Part shown: piece by piece, positions 47,485 to 61,100 of the stretch
Layout: each line of letters opens with the position of its first letter
Position numbering within the stretch: the first letter of the stretch is position 1
Origin: Rhea pennata
Lineage: Eukaryota; Chordata; Aves; Rheiformes; Rheidae
Assembly (NCBI RefSeq): GCF_028389875.1
Contig: NC_084666.1
Coordinates: forward strand, 62,318,422 to 62,382,421
Reading direction: 5' to 3'
Length of the DNA: 64,000 nucleotides
The notes under the pieces: generated by a model
What the model was told of the DNA's origin: nothing
The model's database searches: none
The model's input: only the letters and a program-made list of their open reading frames with translations
Program-made: the position numbers and the translations under genes

Positions 47485-50400
47485 CTAATTGCAAACTACT
47501 TTTTCTCAAGGCACTGATACTCACTTTGGTTTTGTCTATAGGAAGTTATACTGAAGCCTTTTTGCTAATAGTATGAACTTGAAAGACCCTGGACACAGTG
47601 TTCTTGATTAAAATAGGAACATTTTTCCAGCTCTCACTTACAGGCAGTTAGAAACTGGCACTAAATGTTTTTAAGAGAATTAATTTTAAGGGTGGAGAGC
47701 AGCCTCGATGGAATGGAATTTCCCAGTATTTAAACTGTGCTGACAACAGCAAATGTAGGAGTTTTATATGTGGCATCTGGAAGACAAAGAGCAGAGCAAG
47801 AATGTGGAAAAGAACACAATTCTCAGTTCAGGTTACATAGATAGTGGGGAGCCCAGCAATTTAAATTTACTGTGGAATGTAAAACTGGATCTCTGCGTAG
47901 TGACTGGTTTGATGCTGGAATGGCACTCCTATTACGTATGGCCTGGGAAGAAGCATTTAATATAAAATGAATGTAAAATGTAATGCTTATTGCGTATTAC
48001 ATTTTTGACAATCATTTCTAGGATTCGTGCATTAGACCTTAGGATACTTCCTCATGCAGTCAAATTCCCCAAGGTAAAAATGGCAAGTGTAGTGTCACTT
48101 ATAATTCATCACCTCCCTAATATAGAGCATGACAACATCCTCTGAGCTAACCTAAAGCAGTAATGATGCCTTTCTGAACCTGCTGTTGGAGCTGGATTGT
48201 GTAAAAATGGATGCTGCAATTTCCTTTTCACTGTGAGACAATGATCCCAGGATAGCTTTTTAAATAATGCTATTAATGACAACTCCTTTGAAGGTCATCG
48301 GGTCACACAACACACTGGCAACTGCTCCACATCTCCCTCAGTGTTGGCAGTGGGGTCTTATAGCAGCCAAGCTTTCAAAATTATAAGTTCACACTAACAA
48401 TGTCACAACTTCCATAAAACAAGCAACCACTGTGAAGATCTCTAGTCTTTCAGGAGTGCCATTTGTTAGATAATAAGATAGGCTCTTCAAAGGCACCCAG
48501 TGGGTAGATTGAAGAAACCTGTACTGGACTAGAACACCTAGTTGTTTATTGCCACCGGCACTTTTGTAGTCTTCTACGTGATATTTTATAGCACATGAAG
48601 CAAAACAAAAACTACGTCTGAGGTCAGTCCTGTATTTTTATATCTGGACAGTGCAATAGGATCCTAGTCCAGTAGAGGGGCTCCTAGACACTTAAAAGTA
48701 ATGAAAGAGAGATAAGTATGACAGATCAAATAGTTTGTGTGCTTTTTGGTATGTTCATTTTAAAACACCATTTTCGAGATAATAAATATATATGCATGTG
48801 CATATAGTACATATTTTAAATTGTAAACTTACATATATACTTACTATTTTAAATTGCAGGTTTGCTATTAGGGCACATTCAGATTTTTTCTCCCACAAGT
48901 AGGTAGCTGGGGACAGGCAAGACACACTTAAAAGATGTGATAAAAGTGTTTTTTGTGTTTTTCTCCTTTGTCTTACAACAGTTACCTGAGGGCTTTTGGT
49001 GGGCTTGATGATACCCCAGCATTTCTCTAGCAGTCATGGGCATGAATTGGTTCTCTTCTTACTCTTGAATATATTGTTTAAAGTAAGTCCTATGAAAGGA
49101 GGCAATATGCAGCTTCTGCTGATGTGTTTGCACTGCGCACCTGGCACCTTTATGGACCTTCTACAGAAAGTGAGCAACACACAAGATCCAATGGAAAAAG
49201 TAATGTTCTCCAAATATTTAAATATAAGTATGCTCCAGACTTGCATCATTTATATCATAGCAACAAAAGAGCTGAGAATTTTCACTGTCCAGTGGCAGTG
49301 AAAATGGCTTATTTTCTTTTTTACTGAGCAGCATAACTGTTCAGTAAAACTTGTGTCTGAGACAACTGGCACACACTGATTGGAATCAGTGAGGCAAACA
49401 GAGTGGAATGACTAATCATCAAAGAGCACCTCGTCTTGTTCTTTTTGCATGTTTTAGTCTGTTTTATTTTGACAAGGATATTAATTTATTGTTATTTTCA
49501 GTGCCACAGTCAGGCTGTATAGAGCACATGCACAAATATTTAATTTATGTGCATCTGATAATGTGTTATGCATGTCTTACACAATCATGGGGGCAAAAAA
49601 GACAGGACATAGTGTTTTACTGATAGCCCAAGAGTATCCAAGAGGATTATTAAACTGTTAATGAGAGCCACTGTCAGACGAGGGGATTAGCTGGACAACT
49701 TACTGAATGTGGTAATTCTGGGATTCTCTTGCACCGCTAGGGATCCTTTTCAATGTTCAGTGTTGGGTCCATTATGTATATGTATATGTCTGTGTCAGAC
49801 AGATGTGGTCATCGGGCTCTGTGTTTTCTTTTGCTCCTTCACTTGCCTGTTGGATCAGAATTATAAATATTGGTTGTTTAGCACAAACACTAGCTGGTCA
49901 CTGAGTTAAGTGCTCTATCACTGAAATTCTGTAACTTTAAACAATAGATCATCTCCTTCCCAGAACTGATTTATCAGGGGACAGATCACCTAGCAACAGA
50001 GTCCCTCTGGAAAAGAGTCTATGTTTAGTGTATTTCAAGAAAAAAAATCTCTTACAATAATCATCTTAGGACAAATACCTTGTTCTTTATGTCTAGGATT
50101 TTTATGAGTAACTTTTAAACAGTTAAAGATTTTCCAGTGGCACGAGAATTACTTTTTAGTAACATCCTTTCCAGTTAGTAAATGGGAAACAATAAAGAAA
50201 ACAGGTGTTCTGTTAGAAATGGCGTGGCAACATGGCATTTTTCAGAGTGAAGAAAGTGTTATCAGTACGTATGTAGCAACCTACATAGAAACACCAAGCT
50301 TTCAGAATCTCATGTCAAAAAAAACACAGTAATGAAAATTAGAGAGCATGTTTGATTCTCCCATATCTGATTGATTTTGAAGACAAAAAAATTCTTCCAG

Positions 50401-53400
50401 CCATATATTCAGTATGTTCTATATCACTCATTTAGAGTCAGCGATGACTGCAGATATGGTTAGATTCACAAAGATGGTATAAATTAATTAAATAGATTCA
50501 CAAAGATGGTATAAATTCATTAAATATTTATTTGATAATACAATCAGATTAGATGGGGACCTCAAGCTCTTGGGAAGTTATCTATGCCATTATGTATGCC
50601 ATATCTGTGCCATCATACTCTCTGGACTCTCCTGAAAAAGATAATGCAGAACAACTCACTGACTGTGCCACAACCACGGTTGTGATGACTTTTCAGTGAA
50701 GCACTAAGCTGTGGAAAGCAAGCCCCTGTCGTATTCATCAGTTAGGAAAGGGTACCTATTTCTTCAGTTAGTTATGTCAGATTTCTTTTACTTTATACCA
50801 TATCACAACCTCTGGCACCATTTCTTCATTTATTTGGGTCAAATCCCACTGGCTGATACTTTGAGGGGGTACAACTTTACCTAATACCAGATCTTGGGAT
50901 TCAAGCCTGTTTATTGAGTAAGAACTGCATCTTTGAGTAAGACTCCCATGCACAAGATAATGATTTTTTCATTAGTGCATTAAAACTTGTTTCTAGGTAT
51001 TTCCACTGGAAGATCTGAAACAGCCATCTGTACAGGACTAAGACTTCTCTTGGATGCTAGTGTGCTCCTTTCTGCAGTGGGCCCAGCATCCTTCCATGAC
51101 TGACCAAGCAGGCAAAGTCCAGGCTGTACATGTCCAGCAAATTCAGCAGCTGAGCAAGTGTCTTCTAACCAGGTAATCCTGGAATATTCATGCTGTGCCA
51201 GTAGGAATATTTATTCCTCTTATTGGAACTGAGCCCAATAATTTGTTAATGGGCTGAGTTCAGAGTCACTGCAGACTCTTTGCAAATTCTGGTATTAACT
51301 CCTGAAGTTTGAGCCTCCCGAGGAATCCCAAGAGTGGGAAACCAGTACTACAAAGGATCATGGATCATTGAGCTGAGGTACTAAACCAGATCTCTGGAGA
51401 TTGATGCTCAGTTCTCAGCTCTCCACAGACTCCTTTTCCATGATCACAGGTCAAACCTCCTTAAGAAGAACACTTTTTTTCTACCCTTTGACTTTTTTTC
51501 ATTTCTTTAGAGATAAGCCTTTAGAAATAGATACTACTTTTTATAACACGGTTTTCAGCATCAAATACATAGAGATTTGTAGGTACTAATGGAAACTAAA
51601 TAACAACATATCCTGCCATCATGAATAGGTCTCTGTGGTAGTGGACTTAGGGCCATATGGGAGCTTACTGATCATCCTGCATAATACTGCCTATGTTGAC
51701 ATAGTAGCACACTTCTAGTACATTATCTGGAACTAAATTTCTTAAATTATATCTTTTCAGTTTATTGTCTTTATCTATGAAAACAGGGATGTACATATTT
51801 TTAAAGTGAGCATACATACATGTTTTTAACCACACCTGACAACAAGCTTGGTGTACAGTTCTGCCTTTCTTTTTTATGTTTTCCAGAGAGATATGTGCTC
51901 TGAAAAGTACACCAGTGAGAAGGGGAAACTATTTGCAGGTAGAAGTAGTATAAGCTTGTTGGTCTTGGAATGTGATCCCACTTAGCTTTGAGATTCCCTT
52001 ACTTAATCTATTTTATATAAACCTGTCTTCCTTCCCCCTTTACTGAAGGGGAAGTAGAGCCAAGCTTTCCTCCATCAGCAAAGGTAAAGAGGAGTTACTA
52101 TCAGAGGTATTTGATACATATGTCTAAAAGTAAAGAATCTTTGGACTCTCTCTCCTTTTAAACGAGAACTCAGTAGCCGTGTTTTTCTAAAGCTTTTTTT
52201 TCTTGTGTGTGTGGGGGGAGGGGTGCTCATTAGATGATGAAGTACATCAAATAATGCCACCTGTGACAGCTGTTTTTTGAATTACACATTTACTGACTAG
52301 TAACTGTGTTTAGGTTATTTAGTCCAATTGCAGAAGCCTACAATAAGCCCTGAGGTAACAGCTGTGGTTTTCCTGGTGACTGAGGTTAGATTTGAACGGG
52401 TAAACAAGAGCTGAAAAGATCTTCATTACACCGTTACTTTCATGAAAGGCTGCTTCTACCCAGGCATCTATGGGTTGCTGAACTGTACATGAAAGGGGAG
52501 GAAAGTTCTGTAACTGTTAAGCAATTTCTGTTAAACTGAAAAGGGAAGTGTTATTCGCATCATTGGCCAAGAGATTATCAGCTTTTATGGTCACAAGTAA
52601 TTGAATGCTCAACCCAGGATGCTGGGGACACATTGCTATAGTGTGCAGTTTATTGAGCAAACAAAAAGCTAGCAAGCAGAATTTAGCAATAACTGGACTT
52701 GAAGAGCCTCATGTTTTCAATGCCTTTTTTCCTTCTACTTCAATGATTCTGATACAGATCATATCAGTTTGTTTTTTCAATAGGAAGTAATACTTAATTT
52801 CCTTGGCTCCAAGCTGGAGAAATCAGATATTTGGAAACAGACAACAGTATTAAGCAAATTATAAACTGCGTTATCTTAAGAATGAATCTTTCAGTTAAAC
52901 CAACCAAAGTCAGCACAAAGAATGAGGTTAGATAATCTCTTCACATGATATACAGTACTGCAGTGTGTTGACAACCAGAACAAGGGAAACAAGCAAAAAG
53001 GCAAACCTCTCTAGACTGCCACCCTAGATGCTGCCACCCTGCACTGCCCTCTCTGGAAGAGCACAAGATAAACGCAGACCAGTTTTCAGTTGTACGTGTA
53101 GCAGAGAACTGGAAGAAATTTGCTTGAGTCAAAGTCCAGGCTTCCCCTACTGCCGTCAGCCATCTCATGTAAACTCTTTTGGAAACAATCAAGCTTTATC
53201 CTATTTAGGATACAATCTTTAGGAAACAATCCACCTTTATCCTAAAGTTATTTACATTTCTTCTTGTAATCTTGTAATTCTTGATCCTGCTGCTTCAGTA
53301 TCTTACTTAAATGAAGGTTTGAAATCTTTTACTAATACCCAGACGAAAGTTACTAATAGCCAGTTTTTACCTAATTAATCTTTAGTCAACATCACTCTTT

Positions 53401-56400
53401 CACTTAGTGTTTCTTTCCCCATGTGCTTTGTTCTCTGACTTCTTTTTACTGTGGTAAACAAGCCAGCTTCCATAACATTTTCATTTCCATTAACTTTCCC
53501 CTGTATCAGATCCAGTTTAAGCTGTTATTTTTCTTAAAAAATAAACAAAATGAACAAAATTCAGTGCAATGACATAATCTATTGTAAAAATATATCTTCC
53601 AGTACATCGTAGGATATTCTCTGAAAGCTTGTCTTGGTTCCTATTTATTCTGTATTCAGCTAAAACTACAGATGTCCTTCTTCCTATGTCATTTTTTCAG
53701 CAGCTGAGTTGTCAGAGTGCCTTCTTATGAACTCAGGAGTGTATGATCTTCAACATCATACAATGATATTCAATCTCCCCCCCCCCTTTTTTTTTAAACT
53801 CTAGCTTTAACTCCATGGTATTCTTGCATAACCTTCTGATACTCCCTCCTGTTGATTCGGTAACTTTATGAGATTCCTAACTCTTGTATCACTATCACTA
53901 TTGAAACTATAAACAAGATAGGTATACAGACCAAGTTTGAGGAATTCTATAAAATTTCTTCCAGTCTGATAGTTTTCCTTTGTTTCTCTCATCTCCATTT
54001 GACTTATCACCATCTTATTCCCGTATTGTATAAATACCATACTAATTTACAGGTAGACTAGATCTGCTACATTTCTTCTGCCTAAAAAATCAGTTATTGA
54101 AAATACATTGGTTCTAACAAATAAATTCACATTGTATTTTTATCAAGTTTTATGAATAAGGATAGGTTTTCTATTACAGAAGTAATACATAAAGCAGATG
54201 TGTGGGAAGTCTGAAGTAAGCAATTTTAGAAAAGCACAACAGCCTTTTGCTAACTCTGAGGAGTCTAGTCTTCAAGTGATCAGTTCAACAGTTTCACTGT
54301 TCAAAAGGCAAAGTAGAAAACACAAGCAATAGATAAAAATGTGCTAGGTTTCCTAGAAAAGCCAAATACAGGAAAAAGTTTTAAGCTATTTTTGTTTCAT
54401 TTTTTAAAGGAGACTCACACATATGAAAAGCCCCATTTTGATTAGCATCAGGCTCAAATAAGCTGTGCTTGCTGAAGATATGCTGAAAAGTGAGCCATGA
54501 GGCACATAAATAATTTAAACTGCTTTCATGATGCTCTCCACACTTAGCACAAGCTAACCCTATTGCAGAGCTTGGTTCCCACTCTGTACTCACAACAAAC
54601 AAATAGGGAGCCCCTCTGAGGAATAGAGATGGCTTTTCTGAGACCACAGGAACATATTAAAAATCCCATAGTATTCACAAATGCTCTGAAGTTGTTCATT
54701 TTTGGAGAAAACAGTGATTAAGCTGAGGTAGAAAGGCACTAAAAGAGTTCTCTAGGTACTAGAAAAATTTTGCAGTTTGGCTTATACATGTCAAATCTGC
54801 ATGTGTTGGTGCACTGATGAGAAGATCTAGAATGGGAGCCAGGAAAGTGCCATGCACAGTTCAGGGACTTTCCTATATGCACCTTCCAGGAGCGTATGAC
54901 GGAGGATGTATGTTACAACTCACAGCCTATGTGAACTTTCTAAGGGATTGCAGTTAGTATCCTCTTTTAAACCCTCTGTGAAGGCATTTCAGACTACAGT
55001 GCCAACCTTCTAAATAATACAGTAGCTTCCATTTATCTGTATATTACTACTAGCAGAATAGGAAGAAGAGACTCCTAAAAGCAGTAACACCAAAGTTTAC
55101 CAAAGTTTTTGTGTGTGTGACAGCTCACTGTCCAGACAGGAAAGTAACAGATTATACATCGGTGAACTGCAATGCTAGAATGGTTTTGCAAGTTTTTGCT
55201 ATAATAAAATCACTGAAACAGGAAGACATGAACAAAGATAATAATCACAATGTATGGCATTGTTGACTGTTTAATTTTTCAGTGGAGTGCTCCAGTGCTT
55301 TTTATAGTAACAATGGCATGGGCTCTTTTGCCTGCATACACCTCCTCGAGATGAAATGCTTCTCAGAACTCGGCAATGAAACAGCTTTGATTCAGAAACG
55401 CACAAGAGACACTCCCACGCACCCAACTGTCATCATGTGTTAGCTTCTGAAACACCGCCACCGCTATGAACAGGAGCTAGCCCCTAACTACTCAACTTTC
55501 ACAGCTCTTCAGGCAAATGTAAAATATATGGAACCCCAGCATTTCATGAGAGGTAGAATGAACAGCATTATTTAAGGATTCATTGCATTCTCCTTTTACA
55601 GGAGGCTAGTTCAAATGCTACTTCTTTTTCTGAAAGAGAAACTATTCTAAACACTCATTTAAAAAGTCTGAAAGGAGAAGGGTAGAAGCCTACGCTACTT
55701 TTGTTTTTAGTTGAAGTTCAGAGTCTGTTCTATTTTAATCCATGCAACTATGCACTTGGCAAAGGATTCCTCATAAACCATCAGTCAGAAATCTAGGCAA
55801 AGGCTTTAAAGTCCTGTAAGGAGCCAAAATTATCCTTGCCTAGGCACCAGCAGAAGGATAGAGGAGAGGCAGCATGCGACTCCCCTGTTTAAGGTCACTG
55901 GGGACTCAGGTGACTTCTGTCACAAAACATGTTAACTGTCCAAACAGCTCCCTGCAGGAAACAGACAGTCCAGATGGGCTTTTTCCTAGAGTGCAGAAAA
56001 GCTAGGATGCAACTTTGCTTCAGACTCACCCCTGTGTAAGCACTGCCTTGAAATGCAGCCATGGAGCCCGTGGTGACACCAGGATGTTTATTTGGGGCAG
56101 GATGATGCCACTGCCCTCTATCCCCCATCTACACCAGGATCTAAAGAGCTTTCAGCAGGAGTTACAATAGGGTTGCAGTAAGTCCTGATTTGAATACAAA
56201 ATTTTCCAAGGTGGAAAATATCATAGCTCTACATTATCCAGAGACAAAAATTAACTGCTATATTTATCGGATACAAACTCCAAGCATATAGCAAATAAAT
56301 TACTACTAAAATCAATGTTATATGGGAAACTCTGAAAAACTGTTTCTTCAGTGGGTTCTTAGCAGATCCTATGACAGTTAAACACGCTAATTCTGGCACA

Positions 56401-57522
56401 CTTCCTGACTACTTGGTGTAACAGGGAAGGTTATGATAGGTTGAAAAAAACCCTTTGCTCTTAGCTGTAATTTTACCGTGGGGGAAGTCCTCAAGAGATC
56501 CTTAATGGAGAATAAAGAGGACAAAAATGGTTAGAGACAGACCAACAGCTGTGCCAGTGGATGGAAATGCTGCTTCCAACAAGATTTGAGTTTGGCCCTG
56601 GGGACTTTGTCTAAAAGCAGCGAGATGTGGCAGCAGGGACAGAGTTTTCCCTTAGGGAATTCCACAGGCTTCAGTGGCGTTATTTAGGAGGCAGCAGTAG
56701 GACAAAATAAGCTGTCAGAAATCTGCTTTTACACAGTAGTAATAATAATAAAAAGGTAAAAAGAAACAGAATATATAATGATAGAGAAGCAGAGCTGATT
56801 CTGAGTTAAATGCTTTCTGATTTTCCCCGGGAGAGACCTTAAGCACTTAGAAAGGAGAAAACAGCTTGCACTAGCACTATGGTGGAAGCAACGATCTTCA
56901 GTTTAAGAATGGCTACGCTTTTTTTTTTTTTTTTTTTTTTTTCCCTTTCATAGTCAGCATTTCGCAGGGATTGCAGAGGGAGGGGCAAAAAGGCAGCGAT
57001 CAGGAAGCTTTCAGAAAAAGAGGGGAGAACTGTAGCATCAAAGGGGACTTGTGTTACCAATTTGGAAATCTAAGGACTTTGGAATAAATTTGGAAATTAA
57101 TTTAAAAATATATTAAATTAACTTTTTTAGTAACAAAAGAAGAACAGAGTATTCATGGCAGAACACAGCTACCTGTGAAGGCCTGAATTTCTGTGTCAGT
57201 GCTTTTTAGCTTACTTGCTAGTTTGTGCAACACACTGCTTAGTCTCCCGGGAAACTGCAGATAGCCACCACTGCACAAATAAATACTATTACTCTCAGGT
57301 CTTAGCTATACTCTAAAATCTACTCGCTTATAAGCACAGAAGTCTCCCCCTTTCCCCCCTCAGCCAGTAAAGCCCAGGTAAACCCCAAACATTTTAAGAT
57401 GGAAAAAATAGCCCAGCTGACATGGTAGGCCAGTCTCAAGAATGATGAAATCTCATGCTGAGTGCAGGTTCAAAACCCCTAAATTGTGTAACAGTCTGTT
57501 CTCCACTGAATTATACACATAA

Positions 57523-57523
<1 letters not shown>

Positions 57524-57560
<37 letters not shown>
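57524..57560. repeat. A37 homopolymer
   Basis: An uninterrupted A run; no recognisable mobile element is attached. Confidence 0.95.
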
Positions 57561-57562
<2 letters not shown>

Positions 57563-57799
57563 TCTCCCAAAACAAATGTTAAAAGAGAAAGCTATACCCA
57601 AAGACAATGGCTAATGATTTAGAATGAGAAAATATGGGGACTTTGAAGTCAAAGTTAAAATTAAATTTGTTAACAGAAATTTGTACTTACTTGTCAAATA
57701 CTTTGGGGTAATAATTTGTGAAGTGGGAAGAGACAAGGAAGGCTTCATTGCTAATACAACCTAGTCAAATATTTTCATCTTTTTCTCTCTAATTGCAGA

Positions 57800-58188
57800 T
57801 GGAATCAAGAAAGTAGAACCCAAAATTTAGAAAGATTTTTGAACATTTGCAGGCATTTGGCTCTCTTTTCTGATGAAACATCAAAATGGGTAAAAGACTC
57901 AAGTCTGTTAATCATTCTTCCTCTCCGCAACAGGATTCACAGAAGATGTGTACTGAGGAAAGTTGAGAGGCATAAAAGTTTGCTCTTACGAAAATTGTAT
58001 CATCATGCTTTTCCTAATCTTATTAGGATCAGGACAAGAATGCAGTATGTTGGAGCGTATTTCCACTCTTTAACAACACGGAAAGGACCGTTACGTGGTG
58101 CTCAGCTGCCTGGAGACAGGCAGAGTCTGTTCAGCAGCAGAGAGAGAAAGCTCTGAGCTTGGAGGACTGAAATGCCTGAGGAAATCAG
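57800..58188 (+). other. Candidate noncoding exon
   Basis: 389 nt between a strong acceptor (CTTTTTCTCTCTAATTGCAG) and a consensus donor (CAG|GTACGT). A 105-codon frame from 57839 is basic and unrecognised. Most likely part of a long noncoding RNA, if transcribed. Confidence 0.3.
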
Positions 58189-61100
58189 GTACGTGGCTGC
58201 TGTCAGCTCTAGCCAAGCATCTTCTAAGAGGCAGGAATATAGAACGTGACAGTAAAGGAGACACTGGAAAACTGCTTTCAGAGTTTGCGACACAGGCCAG
58301 ATAGCGTTAGAGGCATGCCAGTCCCTGCTGTGACCTGGCATTCGGTGTGTGCAGGCTGCATTCACCCACACCAGCAAGCGTTGTTAGGAGAGAAGCGGCT
58401 CTCCAAATTTTTGAACTGATAGTAAGAGCTTTTAAAAACATGAATGAAAGAATGGTTTCAGTGGATAGCTCGGTAAAATCTTTGAAACAATTAATTTACA
58501 GATCAAAGCTCAACTTTCAAAAGCATGTTGGGCACTTAAGAGCTCAAATCTCATTTAAATGCAGAAGAGTCCTCAATGCCTGTCACTATAGAACAGAATT
58601 TGGGTTCCCAAAGGATTTTTTTTTTTACCTAATAATTCATCTCCTTGCTATAGACTTAATGTATCTGGGAAGTATGTTCCAGACACCTAGAGGAAGACCA
58701 CTATATTAGAAAATAAATAATTTATTTGTAAGAGATTTATTGTGAATTAAGGTAGAAAAATTATTGCTTCCCTTTACTGTTCTAGGTAGCATGTAAACTC
58801 ATGTCTCTTGTACGTTTATCACCCACATAGCAAAGGCAGCTACCAGGAAGCATCAGCAGTTTCTCAGACACTAATTTGGCTCCTTTCTCATATGTATTAA
58901 ATTCTCATTCAAATGAGGACTGAGAGATGAGCCCCTTTTCCCCATCAGGCTTTAGAATGCATTCTACAGTAAAAAGTACATGTAAAATATGTCTAGAGAG
59001 ATTCAGACATATTCCAGAAGCATTTGTTATAAGCAGTGTTCACTCTGAACACAAGCTGATGCATCATGCAAAGCCACAAAACAACTGAACTTAATTTACA
59101 ATTAGTGAACATAAAACTTAGACACTACACTTAGCTCTGTAACAGTGCTGTCCCAGATATCTCCCGACCAAATCCCTTGGTCTGTGGTGTAACAGCCCTT
59201 CCCCTCCGCGCCAGCTGACCTCTTGCCATTTCATTGCTGCCTGTGGGCCGGTGAGAGCTTCCCCGCACTTGGACAGTTGGCTGCACTCTGGCAAGGAGAC
59301 AGTTCGTCTGGGGCTGCCCCAAGAGCAGCTCCGTCACCAGGAGATTATCTCTTGCACCCCTCTGTGCCATTGCTGGGGAGGGAGTGTTTCAATACATTCT
59401 GTGGGAAAAAGGATTTATTAATTCAGATGCTTCACTTCTGCATTTATTGAGAAAAAAAAATGTCTGGAACTGATGCAAAGACTTTTGACAAGAAACAGCA
59501 TCAAACTGCATGAAAGATACCAAGAACACGATCTGGATAGTTGAAGACCAAAGTTCAGGAAGAGAGCAAGTTTACACCACAGGTAAAACCACTACTGTAA
59601 GTCCAGTTCTCCTTTTCCATCCCTGTTTAGTTCATTTGTATAAAACAGAGTTGATGAAAGCTCAGTTTCTTCAGAGCGAGTAAGGAAGCAACATTGGTAA
59701 CTGCATACACAAGTGCAGACATTACCCTGAAGAAAGTGAACTGCAGCTGAGAGTTAAAGGAAGTTGGCATCCACCTGGCCTGTGTAAACATGCAACAACC
59801 GTACCTGCAGGCTGCTTGACCCCTCTGCTCTCAAAATTCAGGTGTCAACCTACCATTAGCCCTTTGCAACTCTCTGGACGCTTGTAGATTGCAAACCACA
59901 GTTTGACACACAGGCACAGTGAAAAGTGATTACCCCAACATATTTTTAAAAATCCTCTCTCCAATTTCTTTCTCTCTGCTGTTAAGCAGGTACAAAGTCA
60001 AGGAAACCCAAAACATTCATCTGAAAACAAAATTTGTGCCTAGGTAACAACGTTTTCAGGAGACTGAATAATAAAAAAGCAGCAGCACCTGGAACACAGC
60101 AGGAGGCTGTTCTAGCCTAGAGACAGCTGTGGGACAGAGAAGGGGATGAAGCCATCAGTTGTGGCAGTGCTAGAGGCCAAAATCTACACTAAAGCCCAGG
60201 ATGAAAACTATCACATGAAGGTTTCTGCCATTACTACAGAATTTAGGCAGACAGAAGGTTCTGCAGCTAGATTCAAAACTTGAAATTCTTGAACTTGCGT
60301 ACATACAACACAAGTCTAACTTATTTTGGTGCAAGACTACCAGTATGAGTTTGAAGAACCAAAATTCAACTTTGCTACAGAGGAATTATTGGCTGCTTTT
60401 AGAAAACCTGTACTATTTAACTATTTGTGTGTATTGAACAGCATAAACACATTTAAGTTTCTGCTGGAGCTCGCTCTCTCTCAAAAAAAAAAAAACCAAA
60501 CAAAAAAAAACCCACCACCCATCTGAATTGTGGTGAAGGAAAAAAAACCCAACTAGTTTGAATTGGGATTGTATTGGACCACGTGTTGCTCTGCAAGGAT
60601 TTTAAAAAAAAAAAAAAAGCTCCCAAAGCTTTTGGGGACATAACAATTGTCACTTTAAAGTATTTTGCACAGCCCTGACCACTTTTGGTTCCTCCAAAAG
60701 CTGCTCTGGATGCAAAATAGATATGTTACATGATAAAGGCTACTTTACACTGTAATGTGGCCATTATTTAACATTGTCTAGTTCTACTTTTAAAATTCAG
60801 TGCAACTTGCTGCATACACAACCACAGAGATCTGAAATAGTTAATTTAGCCACTGTAGGGACAAACACAAATGTTGGTTTTGGCTCCTGCGATTTCTCCA
60901 GCATCAGTTCAGTTGATTTCAGTGGATATTTGAAAGCTGCCGTATTTCATCTGAGTCTGCCATGAGAGTTTAAAAGGAGTCAAATAACCTTAAAGAAAGC
61001 ACCACAAAGAATTCAGTTCTCACTGATGACAACATTTTTTATTAGAAAGAATAACAAAGTGCTTTCTATACAATTAATACAGAGATTTTTAGGAAACATG

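Larger units (their letters stand above)
46309..57799. other. Gene-poor intergenic region
   Basis: Apart from the candidate 47444 exon, no recognised gene, CR1 or RNA gene is seen. Contains a 25-bp direct duplication (50461 and 50493), a local duplication of an AAACAATC/TTTATCCTA unit near 53180-53247, a T24 tract (56919-56942) and an A37 tract (57524-57560). Confidence 0.4.

Noticed and set aside
48996-49327. Overlapping 101- and 67-codon + strand frames
   Set aside because: Two frames open over the same bases with no splice support or similarity; consistent with chance.
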